Shown here in pieces: positions 14,505-22,086 of a stretch of 34,367 nucleotides of DNA. Every line of letters starts with the position of its first letter. Positions within the stretch are counted from its first letter, which is position 1. The position numbers and the translations under genes are program-made. The notes below the pieces were generated by a model that searched no databases, was not told the DNA's origin, and was given only the letters and a program-made list of their open reading frames with translations. The DNA is from PLGF01 sp052139695 (GTDB lineage Bacteria; Verrucomicrobiota; Verrucomicrobiia; Limisphaerales; Palsa-1400): NCBI GenBank assembly GCA_052139695.1, contig JBKQWF010000038.1, positions 1-34,367 on the forward strand, given 5' to 3'.

Positions 14505-17363
14505 TCAATTGCGCGGCGGCTCCGGGTGGCTCTGGGCGGCGGCAATTTTTTTTTCCAGGATTGGCCCCAGCGCGGGCGCGGTCTCGATGACGCGCCGATA
14601 AATTCTAATGGCCCGGTCCCACTTTTGTTCCGCTTCGCAGAGGCGGGCGGCGAACTCTCCCGCGCGATCCACCCAATAAGGATCTACGCGGGCTGGGTCA
14701 GCTTCGTAGAGGACTTTGAAGTAGTGTTCCAGGGCTTTTTCCGGCAAATGCTGCTTTTCCGCGATAACGCCCAAGCCCACTTCCGCCTGGCAGCGATCTG
14801 CCGGACTGGTGCTGGAGGCCGGAAGATTCGCCACCGCCTCATACAACTTGGCGGCTTCCGCATAGGAAGGCACTGATTTGTTAGTGTCGCTGTTAATGTC
14901 CCCCCAATATTGGTAATAGTCGCCCAAACGGCCCAGGGCTTGGATCGCGATGGCGTTGGTCGGCGCGCCATTGGTCAGCCGGCTCAGCGCGGTGATCGCG
15001 TTGTACAGGTTTGTTTGATTGTTGGTGTTGGCCTGGAACAATTGGAAATACACGTCCCCGAGCGCGAACGTTCCTTGATCGCCCACCGCCGCGGGCGCAT
15101 TGGTGCTGTTGACAATGTCAAGAAAATACTTCCGCGCGTCCTCCACCGCCAGGTGGGCCAGGGCGGATTTGCCCGCCATTAGCCTCGCCCTCCAGGGCAA
15201 CTCACCGGCCTCGCCAAATTTTTGGAAGACCGCTTGGTAATCCTTTTCCGCCGCCGGGTAATCCTGCCGGTCGAAGTGATAATCCCCCACCCAGTTTTGC
15301 GCCCAAGCCGCCTGGGCGTTCGTCGGAAAGCGCACAACATAATTGCTGAAGACGGTCAACGCATTGGATTCCATCCCGGCTTGGTCGTAAGCCCAGCCGA
15401 GGGAAAACTCAACCTCCGGTAAGAGCGGATGGCGGCTGTAGTTGGTGATCCACTGGCTGTATTGACCAATCGCAACAGGCCAATTTCGCTCGTGGTCGTA
15501 GGTGCGGGCGATGGCATATTGCGCCTCAGCGGCCAGGGTCGAATCGGGTGAGCGCTCGGCCACGTCGTGAAAGACCTTTCGCGCCGCCGCGTAGTCGCTT
15601 TTTTGGCTGTCCAAATCTTCTCCCACGAGCAGCAATCCGCGACCTCCGAAGTAACTGCCCGGAAACCATTCCAGAATCTTCTTCACCGCGGCCCGCGCGC
15701 CTTCATCGTCGCCGCGATGGATGTCGGCCTCGGCCAATTGATAGAGCGCCAGATCAAATAACCCGTTGGTGATGGCGGGGAACTTTTGGTATTGTGCCAG
15801 GAGCAGGTTGTAGTTGGTCGCCGCCCCATCATAATCCCGGTCGGCAATTTCAGCGTCAGCCAGCTTGAAGAGAGCCATCGCCCGGTCTTCGGAAAAGGGC
15901 AAATGGACGGCGGCGTCGGCAAAATCGGATTTCGCCTCCCTGTTTTTTCCGGCGGCCCAATAGCACCAGCCTCGGTCCAAGTGGGCTTTGGGGCAAAGCG
16001 GACTGAGCGGAAAATCCCGGATGACCACGGTGAAATTCGTCAGCGCCAGCTCCAGGCCATTGGTCAGCTCCGGCGGCGCGTTGCTGCTTTCCGCGGGTTT
16101 GGGCGGGTGCAAGCAGGCTTGCAGATAAAGCTCTCCCAGGCTCAAACGCGCCACCTCCAAGCCGTTCGTCTGTGGACGCCGCGCAAGAAGGTTGAGCGGC
16201 GGGATGGCCGCGGCGGGCGCGTTGGTGTTGAGCGAAATAGTCAATTGCACAGTCTTGGCCACGGCCTGCCCCTGGATGCTGTCCGGGAGATTGTCCAGGT
16301 CCTGCAAATAGTTCTGCAGCGCTTCCGCCCGGCGGCCCAGTTTTTCCAGAATCTGTCCTTGCAGAAACACACTTTCCGCCTGATGGCGGGAACCGAAAGA
16401 GACATCCAGCAGATTTGTGCTGTCCTTCAAGGCGGCTTGCGCCTCCCCTTCGGCCAGCTCGATCTGGCACGTTAAGAATTGCCGCTGCCAGCGAAAATCC
16501 GCTTTAAGTCCATTGGTTTCCACGCCGCGCACCACTTTTTCCGCGGCGCTGTAATTTGTCTCCGCGAAGAACGCTTCTCCCAGGAGCAATGCGCCCATCG
16601 TGGCAAAATCGCTCTTCGCGTTGCCGGCGGCGGCGAGGCGAAAGACGCCGTTCGTTGGCTGCAACAAGTGGATCACTTCCGCCCACTGGTCCATCCGGGC
16701 GCGCGCGTCAGCTTCTCCGTAGGCGGCCTCCAGTCTGGCGGGAGCGTCCGGAAAGCTTCTTGCGTAATTGGAAAATCCCACGGCGGCGCGTTCGTTGTCG
16801 CCCGCGTTCAGCCGCGCCTTGGCGATCCAAAAAACATAATCCCGCGCCTGGTTATTCGCGCTGGCGAAGTTAGCTTCCAGTAAATCGATCGCGCCATTGT
16901 AATTGGATTGTTCTAATCGGGCGCGGGCCAAATAGAGAATGGCATCAGCACGATGAGGCGAGTTGGTGAATTGGGCCAGGAAATTGCTGAAGCTGTTTTC
17001 AGCAAAAGAAAAATGTTGGCCCGAAAATAAGTTAAACGCGGTGGCAAAAGCGTTTGTTTCTTCCGCCGACATCGCGGGCGCGCCCCGGACTGGCAGCCCG
17101 CCCCAGCCGAGAGCGCCAGCCAAAAGGCATGCTGCCACTCTTAGCCGGAACGAGGCAGTTGCAAATGGGGAGCGCGACCGTCCCGGTCGCTTGCAGCCGG
17201 CGTCCCGCCGGCTGGCCTCGGAGGTATACTGACCCGCTTTTTGGTGAAACAGCCGATTTCCGCGGATGCCATAGGCGGGACGCCGAAGGCTGCGGGCGAG
17301 GACGCCCGCGCTCCCCGGCCCGACTGCAAAGTCACGGCTCCAGACAGGCCGCAACCATTTCAT
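14505..17363 (-). CDS. Large exported tetratricopeptide-repeat protein
   Basis: About 950 residues, nearly all helical TPR-type repeats. Recurring segments include ADAILYLARARLEQSNYNGA, AEAQYAIARTYDHERNWPVA and AQNWVGDYHFDRQDYPAAEK. Also present are FALGDVYFQLFQ and AEVGLGVIAEKQHLPEKALE. The sequence is rich in Asn-Ala and Thr-Asn. A hydrophobic stretch (RVAACLLAGALGWGGLPVRGAPA) before the repeats is the likely signal peptide, so the protein probably works in the periplasm as a scaffold, like BamD/YbgF-type proteins. The start is doubtful: ATG 17363, ATG 17435 and a GTG at 17138 are all possible. The codons between 17363 and the signal peptide include a 150-bp palindromic element. Its function is unknown. 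Confidence 0.8.
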   Translation of the reverse strand: MKWLRPVWSRDFAVGPGSAGVLARSLRRPAYGIRGNRLFHQKAGQYTSEASRRDAGCKRPGRSRSPFATASFRLRVAACLLAGALGWGGLPVRGAPAMSAEETNAFATAFNLFSGQHFSFAENSFSNFLAQFTNSPHRADAILYLARARLEQSNYNGAIDLLEANFASANNQARDYVFWIAKARLNAGDNERAAVGFSNYARSFPDAPARLEAAYGEADARARMDQWAEVIHLLQPTNGVFRLAAAGNAKSDFATMGALLLGEAFFAETNYSAAEKVVRGVETNGLKADFRWQRQFLTCQIELAEGEAQAALKDSTNLLDVSFGSRHQAESVFLQGQILEKLGRRAEALQNYLQDLDNLPDSIQGQAVAKTVQLTISLNTNAPAAAIPPLNLLARRPQTNGLEVARLSLGELYLQACLHPPKPAESSNAPPELTNGLELALTNFTVVIRDFPLSPLCPKAHLDRGWCYWAAGKNREAKSDFADAAVHLPFSEDRAMALFKLADAEIADRDYDGAATNYNLLLAQYQKFPAITNGLFDLALYQLAEADIHRGDDEGARAAVKKILEWFPGSYFGGRGLLLVGEDLDSQKSDYAAARKVFHDVAERSPDSTLAAEAQYAIARTYDHERNWPVAIGQYSQWITNYSRHPLLPEVEFSLGWAYDQAGMESNALTVFSNYVVRFPTNAQAAWAQNWVGDYHFDRQDYPAAEKDYQAVFQKFGEAGELPWRARLMAGKSALAHLAVEDARKYFLDIVNSTNAPAAVGDQGTFALGDVYFQLFQANTNNQTNLYNAITALSRLTNGAPTNAIAIQALGRLGDYYQYWGDINSDTNKSVPSYAEAAKLYEAVANLPASSTSPADRCQAEVGLGVIAEKQHLPEKALEHYFKVLYEADPARVDPYWVDRAGEFAARLCEAEQKWDRAIRIYRRVIETAPALGPILEKKIAAAQSHPEPPRN
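17167..17316. repeat. 150-bp composite palindromic (REP/MITE-like) element
   Basis: Bounded by inverted ends GGGGAGCGC (17167-17175) and GCGCTCCCC (17308-17316). Inside, hairpins share an arm-TCC-arm design: GCGACCG/CGGTCGC at 17174-17190 and GCCGGCG/CGCCGGC at 17196-17212. On the right, GGCG/CGCC around GGA lies at 17274-17284 and GCGGGCG/CGCCCGC at 17292-17309. The right end is a diverged inverted copy of the left end, and both contain the 11-mer GGCGTCCCGCC or its complement. The length is a multiple of three and the minus frame through it has no stop. The element lies in the 5' region of the TPR gene. No transposase is encoded. Confidence 0.7.
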
Positions 17364-17586
17364 GAAATTGCGCACTCGCACCCTTTGACTATAGGGCAGA
17401 CCGAGTTCTGAGGCGATGCGGAATTTTTGAGCCAACAGAGCAAGCCCGAAACAAAATCGCCGCGAAACCCCGCTCTTTTCGGCAAAATTAACCTTTGCTT
17501 AACAATTTTCCCGCCTTTTGCAAATCGTGGCTTAACAGGGGGGTGGTCTATTGCTGTTGATGAGAGAAAAAAAACCTCACGCAAAC

Positions 17587-17592
17587 GGAGGT
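17587..17592 (+). promoter_or_regulatory. Strong Shine-Dalgarno site
   Basis: GGAGGT lies 7 nt before the ATG at 17600. It is the only near-perfect Shine-Dalgarno sequence I noticed in the window. It fixes the start of the secretin N-domain protein and suggests that the first gene of the Gly/Pro-rich cluster is well translated. Two copies of GCTTAAC (near 17496 and 17530) lie further upstream in the same intergenic region. Confidence 0.75.
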
Positions 17593-17599
17593 AAATGAT

Positions 17600-19195
17600 A
17601 TGAAACGATTTGTTCTTATAGTCCTTGGCTCTTTCGCCGCTACCTGGCTGGCTTTAGCAGAGGATGGCACCAATGCTCCTGATCCGGGCGCTCCACTGGA
17701 TACGACTCTGGCGGACGCTGGACTGAGCGCTCCCACTCCGCCTCTCTTGGAACCTGCGGCAGCGGAAGCTGTGGTCCCGGCTGTGCCCGTTGCGGCCGAC
17801 CTGACCCTTGACGCCGGGGCGACGCCAAGCAATGGCCTTGTCCTTAACTTCCACGACGCGCCCTTGAATGCCGTGCTCAATTATTTGAGCGCCAGGGCGG
17901 GCCTCATCATCATCTCGGATGTTGATTTAAAGGGGAAGGTGAGCCTCGTGGCCAAACAACCGGTCACCACCAATGAAATGGTGGATTTGCTCAGCGCGCA
18001 ATTGGCGCGGAACGATTACGCCGTGGCCCTCAACGGACGGACCTTGACGATTATGGAGGCCGCGCGCGCCAAAACCAGCGCGCTGACCCCGGTTCTCGTC
18101 AACCGCTTTGGTCCCACCAACATTCCAAGGAGTGACGCGGTCGTCACCGAAATCCTGCCGCTCCGTTCCTTGACGGCGGCGCAACTGGTCAAAGACCTGA
18201 GCGCCTTGGTTCCGCAGAACGATACCGTCACCGCCAATGAGGCGGGCAACTCGATCATTATGACTGCTTCGCAAAAGGATGTTCGCCGCATCTCTGAGAT
18301 TATCGCGGCCCTGGATGGTTCCGCTCTCTCTGATGTGGTGGTGTTTCCGCTGAAATTCGCCGACGCCAAGTCGGTGGCTTCCGAATTGAAGGAGATCTTC
18401 CAGACCAGCGACTCCGAAGTGACCCGCTCCAGCACCCGCAATAGTTTTGGCGGCGGCGGGCCAGGGGGACCCGGTGGCGGACCGCCAGGATTCTTCGGTG
18501 GCGGCGGCAATAGCAGCAGCAGCAGCGATAGCACGAAAAACACCCAGACCCATGCCGTGTTCGTCTCCGACGATCAGATGAACGCCGTCGTGGCCAGCGC
18601 GCCGCCCGACTATATGCCAACGATCAGCAACGTGGTGGCGCAATTGGATCTGCCGAGCCAGGAGGTAACGCAAATTCATGTCTTCCCCCTGAAACACGCT
18701 GATCCGACGGAGATTGCGGACGAACTCTCCACCTTGTTTCCCTCCACCACCGGGACTTCGGACCAGAACAACCGTTCCATGGGCTTTCAATTTAACCCGT
18801 TTCAGCAGCAAGGGTCGGGGACTTCCAGCCAAAGCACGCGCGCCAAACGGCAATCCACCGTCTTGGCGGTGGCCGATCGCCGCACGCAATCGGTCATTGT
18901 CACGGCTTCCAAGGATTTGATGACGGAGATTAAAGGTGTGATTGCCGACTTGGACGAGAGCGCCAGCGGCGTGCAGCACGTTTATGCCCTGGCCATCGAG
19001 GCAGCCGATCCCTCCAGTGTGCAGGAGACGATGTCCGCGCTCTTTGGCGGCAGCCAATCCAAGTCGCAAACCACGACCACCACGGCTTTGCTGGCGCGCA
19101 TGACGGCTAATAACAACAGCCAATCCTCCACCACTTCCACGACAAGCGGTTTCGGCAGCAGCAGCAGCGGCGGCTTGGGCTCAAGCTCGCGCTAA
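17600..19195 (+). CDS. Secretin N-domain repeat protein lacking the pore domain
   Basis: A 531-residue exported protein with signal peptide KRFVLIVLGSFAATWLALA. After a Pro/Ala-rich linker comes an STN/N0-like domain (VLNFHDAPLNAVLNYLSARAG, about 77-152). Two or three N1-type domains of the GspD/PilQ family follow (EILPLRSLTAAQLVKDLSALV; VVFPLKFADAKSVASELKEIF; IHVFPLKHADPTEIADELSTLF), each ending in an (N/Q)SxIVTAS-like strand and an (I/V)ALD-type end. A Gly/Pro-rich insert (about 282-305) interrupts the second. A last half-domain and a Ser/Thr/Gly tail end the protein. The C-terminal secretin beta-barrel is absent, so it cannot form the usual outer-membrane pore alone. It is first in a four-gene cluster and likely forms a periplasmic ring or scaffold. 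Confidence 0.85.
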   Translation: MKRFVLIVLGSFAATWLALAEDGTNAPDPGAPLDTTLADAGLSAPTPPLLEPAAAEAVVPAVPVAADLTLDAGATPSNGLVLNFHDAPLNAVLNYLSARAGLIIISDVDLKGKVSLVAKQPVTTNEMVDLLSAQLARNDYAVALNGRTLTIMEAARAKTSALTPVLVNRFGPTNIPRSDAVVTEILPLRSLTAAQLVKDLSALVPQNDTVTANEAGNSIIMTASQKDVRRISEIIAALDGSALSDVVVFPLKFADAKSVASELKEIFQTSDSEVTRSSTRNSFGGGGPGGPGGGPPGFFGGGGNSSSSSDSTKNTQTHAVFVSDDQMNAVVASAPPDYMPTISNVVAQLDLPSQEVTQIHVFPLKHADPTEIADELSTLFPSTTGTSDQNNRSMGFQFNPFQQQGSGTSSQSTRAKRQSTVLAVADRRTQSVIVTASKDLMTEIKGVIADLDESASGVQHVYALAIEAADPSSVQETMSALFGGSQSKSQTTTTTALLARMTANNNSQSSTTSTTSGFGSSSSGGLGSSSR

Positions 19196-19227
19196 CCCAT
19201 AAAGAAAAAACAAACTAAGAATGAATC

Positions 19228-19743
19228 GTGAAAACAATTACCAAATTCATCGTTTTCAGCATCGCCATTCTCAGTTCATCGGCCCCGGCCAATGACAAAT
19301 GGGACATTGGCAAGCTGGACTTGACCAAGCTGCCTCCTACCGCTGACAAACAGAATGTCACCTATGCCGACGACATCCAGCCGCTTTTGGAGGCGTCTTG
19401 CTTGCGTTGTCATGGCGAGGAAAGAAGCAAAGGTGATTTGCGGTTGGATAGTCTTGCCGCCACGTTGAAAGGCGGCAAGGAGGGCAAGGTCGTCATGCCT
19501 GGAGATAGCAAAAACAGCCTGCTGGTAGTCGCGGCGGCGCAGATTGACAGCGCGACCGCCATGCCGCCCAAGCACGGTCCCGGTGGACCAGGCGGCCCCG
19601 GCGGCGGGCCTCCGCCCGGCGGTCCGCCTCCCGATGGTCAAGGCAGACCGGGCGGCCCCGGCGGATTTGCTCCTCCGCCCAAGGCACTCACCGCCGAGCA
19701 AGTGGGGTTGATCCGCGCTTGGATTGACCAGGGTGCCAAGTAG
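19228..19743 (+). CDS. Secreted c-type cytochrome (PSCyt1-like) with Gly/Pro-rich loop
   Basis: A 171-residue protein with signal peptide KTITKFIVFSIAILSSSAPA. The segment VTYADDIQPLLEASCLRCHGEERSKGDLRLDS contains the heme-binding CLRCH (Cys58, Cys61, His62) in the context typical of planctomycete/verrucomicrobial cytochrome C domains. The expected distal Met is in SATAMPPKHG (Met112). A Gly/Pro-rich run of about 36 residues follows it. The normal C-terminal cytochrome helix LTAEQVGLIRAWIDQGAK closes the domain. So the insert sits inside the cytochrome fold, in a loop. The start is GTG at 19228, 32 nt after the secretin-like gene. It is probably a periplasmic electron carrier or heme sensor. 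Confidence 0.88.
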   Translation: MKTITKFIVFSIAILSSSAPANDKWDIGKLDLTKLPPTADKQNVTYADDIQPLLEASCLRCHGEERSKGDLRLDSLAATLKGGKEGKVVMPGDSKNSLLVVAAAQIDSATAMPPKHGPGGPGGPGGGPPPGGPPPDGQGRPGGPGGFAPPPKALTAEQVGLIRAWIDQGAK

Positions 19744-19777
19744 ATTTAATCGAAAACTGCAACCTTTGCGAAATCTG

Positions 19778-20941
19778 ATGAAGCCGAAGTTAGCGTCGCT
19801 TTTTTTGACAACCTGTCTTGCGGCCGCGATGGCCGAGGCCGAGGAAACACCGCCAGCCGCATTGCTGGTCCTGAATAAGGGTGATAACACCTTGGCGATA
19901 GTTGATCCCGCCACGCTGAAGGTTGTGGGCCGAGCACCCGCCGGACCAGATCCGCACGAAGTCGTCGCTTCCGCCGACGGCAGGCTGGCCTTTATTTCCA
20001 ACTATGGAGGAGGTGGGCATACGCTCTCGGTGGTTGATCTTGTCGCCCAGAAAGCGTTGCCGGCAATCGAGCTGGGGGCCTTGCGTTCGCCGCACGGACT
20101 GGCGGCCGCAGGCGGCAAAATATATTTTACGGCAGAAGGTAGCAAGGTCATTGGAAGCTACGACCCTTCGGCACATCAAATCGATTGGGTCCTCGGCTTG
20201 GGGCAAAATAGAACTCACATGATTGTGGTGGCAAAAGACTCCAGGAAAATCTTCACCTCAAATGTGAATTCCGATACGATCAGTATCATTGACAAATCCC
20301 CTGGCGGCGGCGGCCCTCGGGGCTTCGGCGGCCCACCTCCCGGCGGTGGGCCGGGCGGGCCCCCACCTGATGGTGGTCCCGGTGGTCCTCCACCTGACGG
20401 CGGTCCTGGCGGTCCTCCGCCGGGAGGACCTGGCAATGATGCTCCGCCCCCAGGGATGCCGGGAGGTCCTCCTGGCGGACGGGGTCAAGGCGATTGGAAC
20501 GTGACTCATATTTCTGTCGGTCATGGCCCTGAAGGTTTTGACCTTTCGCCCGATGGCAAAGAAATTTGGGCGGCGAATTCGCACGACGGCACCCTTTCAG
20601 TCATTGATGTCGAAAAGAAAGCGGCGATCGAGACATTGAAGGTCCCAACGCGGTTTGCCAATCGTTTGAAGTTCACTCCCGAGGGCAGGTTGGTTTTCAT
20701 CTCAGACCTCGGCAGCAGCGACCTGGTCGTGGTGGAGGCCGCCAGTCGCAAAGAGCTTAAGCGAATCAAGCTCGCCGGCGGCTCGACCGGAATTCTCATG
20801 CAACCGGATGGTTCGCGTGCCTACGTGGCGGTTGGATCTGACAATGGGATTACGGTCATCGATTTAAAAACCTTGGAAATCGCAGTACATATCGACTCAG
20901 GCAGAGGGCCCGATGGGCTTGGGTGGGCGGTTCGAGATTAA
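19778..20941 (+). CDS. Secreted YVTN-type beta-propeller with Gly/Pro-rich insert
   Basis: About 387 residues. ATG at 19778 was chosen because it puts the signal peptide KPKLASLFLTTCLAAAMAEA at the terminus; an in-frame upstream ATG at 19724 would overlap the cytochrome gene. Propeller blades are visible as repeated motifs: LLVLNKGDNTLAIVDPATLK, GPDPHEVVASADGRLAFISN, TSNVNSDTISIIDK, HGPEGFDLSPDGKEIWAANS, DGTLSVIDVEKK and NRLKFTPEGRLVFIS. A Gly/Pro-rich run of about 64 residues splits the propeller between two blades. Such proteins act as periplasmic binding scaffolds or in quinohemoprotein-like contexts. It lies third in the cluster, 34 nt from the cytochrome gene. Confidence 0.87.
   Translation: MKPKLASLFLTTCLAAAMAEAEETPPAALLVLNKGDNTLAIVDPATLKVVGRAPAGPDPHEVVASADGRLAFISNYGGGGHTLSVVDLVAQKALPAIELGALRSPHGLAAAGGKIYFTAEGSKVIGSYDPSAHQIDWVLGLGQNRTHMIVVAKDSRKIFTSNVNSDTISIIDKSPGGGGPRGFGGPPPGGGPGGPPPDGGPGGPPPDGGPGGPPPGGPGNDAPPPGMPGGPPGGRGQGDWNVTHISVGHGPEGFDLSPDGKEIWAANSHDGTLSVIDVEKKAAIETLKVPTRFANRLKFTPEGRLVFISDLGSSDLVVVEAASRKELKRIKLAGGSTGILMQPDGSRAYVAVGSDNGITVIDLKTLEIAVHIDSGRGPDGLGWAVRD
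20299..20490 (+). repeat. Gly/Pro-coding tandem repeat inside the beta-propeller gene
   Basis: A run of near-identical coding units giving GGPPPDGGP-like peptides, most regular between about 20340 and 20430 where a roughly 27-nt unit recurs. Composition is almost only Gly, Pro and a few Asp. It is not a strict Gly-X-Y collagen register. Similar but shorter stretches occur in the three neighbouring genes, near 18443-18525, 19574-19680 and 21079-21110/21238-21300. Confidence 0.8.
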
Positions 20942-20992
20942 CCAACAAGAATAAATAGATAAGAAACTCAACTCAGTGAAAGGAAAACGACA

Positions 20993-21544
20993 ATGAAACC
21001 TCAGACAATCACCAAACTTCTTGGCGCGGCCGCGGCCCTGTGGCTCTGCGGCGGCAGTTTGCTGGCGCAGGATAACGGCGGCGGTCCCGGTGGACCGGGC
21101 GGCAATTTCGATCCGGCCAAGTTCGAAGAGCGCATGCTGGAACGCGTGCGGCAGAACCTCGCCATCACCAATGACGATGAGTGGACGGCTGTTCAACCGC
21201 TGGTCCAAAAAGTGATGCAAGCGCGCCGGGAAACCGGGGGTATGGGAATGGGGCCAGGCGGTCCGCCACCGGGAGGCGGCCAGGGCGGCCCTCCTCCGAA
21301 CGACGCGCAGAACGGCTCCGATAGACCACGCCGGTTTGGGCCGCCGGCCAGCGCGGAACAGCAGGCGTTGCAAAAGGCGCTGACCGACAATGCCAGTCTT
21401 CCGCAAATCAAGGACGCCCTGGCCAAATACCGGGCGGCGCGGAAAGAAAAGCAGAGCAAGCTGGAAGCCGCCCAAACCGATTTGAAAAGCGTCCTGACCT
21501 CAAGGCAGGAGGCGCAAGCCGTGCTCCTGGGACTTCTGCCGTGA
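20993..21544 (+). CDS. Small periplasmic Spy/CpxP-like helical protein with Gly/Pro-rich loops
   Basis: A 183-residue protein with signal peptide TITKLLGAAAALWLCGGSLLAQ. A Gly/Pro stretch comes first (GGGPGGPGGNFDP), then a helical segment FEERMLERVRQNLAITNDDEWTAVQPLVQKVMQARRE. A second Gly/Pro stretch follows, then a long charged helix pair (AEQQALQKALTDNASLPQIKDALAKYRAARKEKQSKLEAAQTDLKSVLT). The helical hairpin layout resembles Spy/CpxP-type periplasmic chaperone or metal-sensing proteins, but the match is by pattern only. It is last of the four-gene cluster, 51 nt after the beta-propeller, with AAGGA upstream of its ATG. Confidence 0.75.
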   Translation: MKPQTITKLLGAAAALWLCGGSLLAQDNGGGPGGPGGNFDPAKFEERMLERVRQNLAITNDDEWTAVQPLVQKVMQARRETGGMGMGPGGPPPGGGQGGPPPNDAQNGSDRPRRFGPPASAEQQALQKALTDNASLPQIKDALAKYRAARKEKQSKLEAAQTDLKSVLTSRQEAQAVLLGLLP

Positions 21545-21604
21545 AACTGCACCAGTTTGTGGTGGAACCGACTCTGCCACTTTTTGAACAAAAAAGCTCT
21601 TGTC

Positions 21605-21651
21605 TTGACAAACGCGTTGACATCCATTCCGAGGCACGGTAGCTTCCCTGG
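21605..21651 (+). promoter_or_regulatory. Promoter of the Panacea toxin-antitoxin pair
   Basis: TTGACA occurs twice, at 21605-21610 and 21617-21622. The second copy lies 17 nt upstream of TAGCTT (21640-21645), making a perfect -35 and a partial -10. The -10 ends 6 nt before the GTG start at 21652, so the mRNA would begin at or next to the start codon. The doubled TTGACA (12-nt period) may also be an operator. The geometry is the same as for vapBC in this window. Confidence 0.65.
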
Positions 21652-22086
21652 GTGAATGTGTTTGATGTGGCAGATTATTTTTTGGCGCAACAAAATGCGG
21701 AGGCGGGGGATTTGATCTCAAATCTTAAGCTGCAAAAGCTGCTTTATTATGCGCAAGGGCTGCATGTTGCTTCTGAAAAAAGGCCTCTTTTCGCAGACAA
21801 GATCCATGCTTGGAAACATGGGCCCGTAGTTCCCAGTGTTTACCACAAGTTTAAAAAGTTTGGTTGTAAATCGCTTCCCCTGCCAAAAGGATTCGATCCT
21901 TTGGTAATCCCAGTTCGAGCGCGGAAGTTTTTGGATGAGGTCTATAAGGTTTATGGACAATTTTCGGCGTGGAAGCTCAGGGAGATGACCCACGAGGAGC
22001 CTCCCTTTCTCGCGGCGGCATCAGACAATGGGGAAATCACGCTCGCGTCCATGGCTGAATATTTTCGGCAATACGTGACGCGGTGA
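21652..22086 (+). CDS. Panacea-domain (DUF4065) antitoxin-like protein
   Basis: A 144-residue cytoplasmic protein with the Panacea/DUF4065 signatures: MNVFDVADYFLAQ, the strongly conserved ISNLKLQKLLYYAQGLHVA (22-40), and LFADKIHAWKHGPVVPSVYHKFK. The last part carries KVYGQFSAWKLREMTHEEPPF. Panacea proteins (for example SocA, and PanA in PanAT systems) are antitoxins able to neutralise unrelated toxins, in some cases with a protease adaptor role. The start is GTG at 21652. The next gene begins within its stop codon region (4-nt overlap), as expected of a toxin-antitoxin operon. Confidence 0.88.
   Translation: MNVFDVADYFLAQQNAEAGDLISNLKLQKLLYYAQGLHVASEKRPLFADKIHAWKHGPVVPSVYHKFKKFGCKSLPLPKGFDPLVIPVRARKFLDEVYKVYGQFSAWKLREMTHEEPPFLAAASDNGEITLASMAEYFRQYVTR

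Noticed and set aside
17927..19123. 398-codon minus-strand frame opposite the secretin-like gene
   Set aside because: Shadow of a well-supported gene with a strong Shine-Dalgarno site. The product looks low-complexity and has no recognisable motif.
20299..20490. Repeated GC-rich units that could be taken for a CRISPR array
   Set aside because: Units are in frame, code for Gly/Pro-rich peptide, have no unique spacers and lie inside a clear gene.
20299..20490. Collagen-like triple-helix repeat
   Set aside because: Glycine is not in every third position over any long stretch, so a true Gly-X-Y triple helix is not supported.
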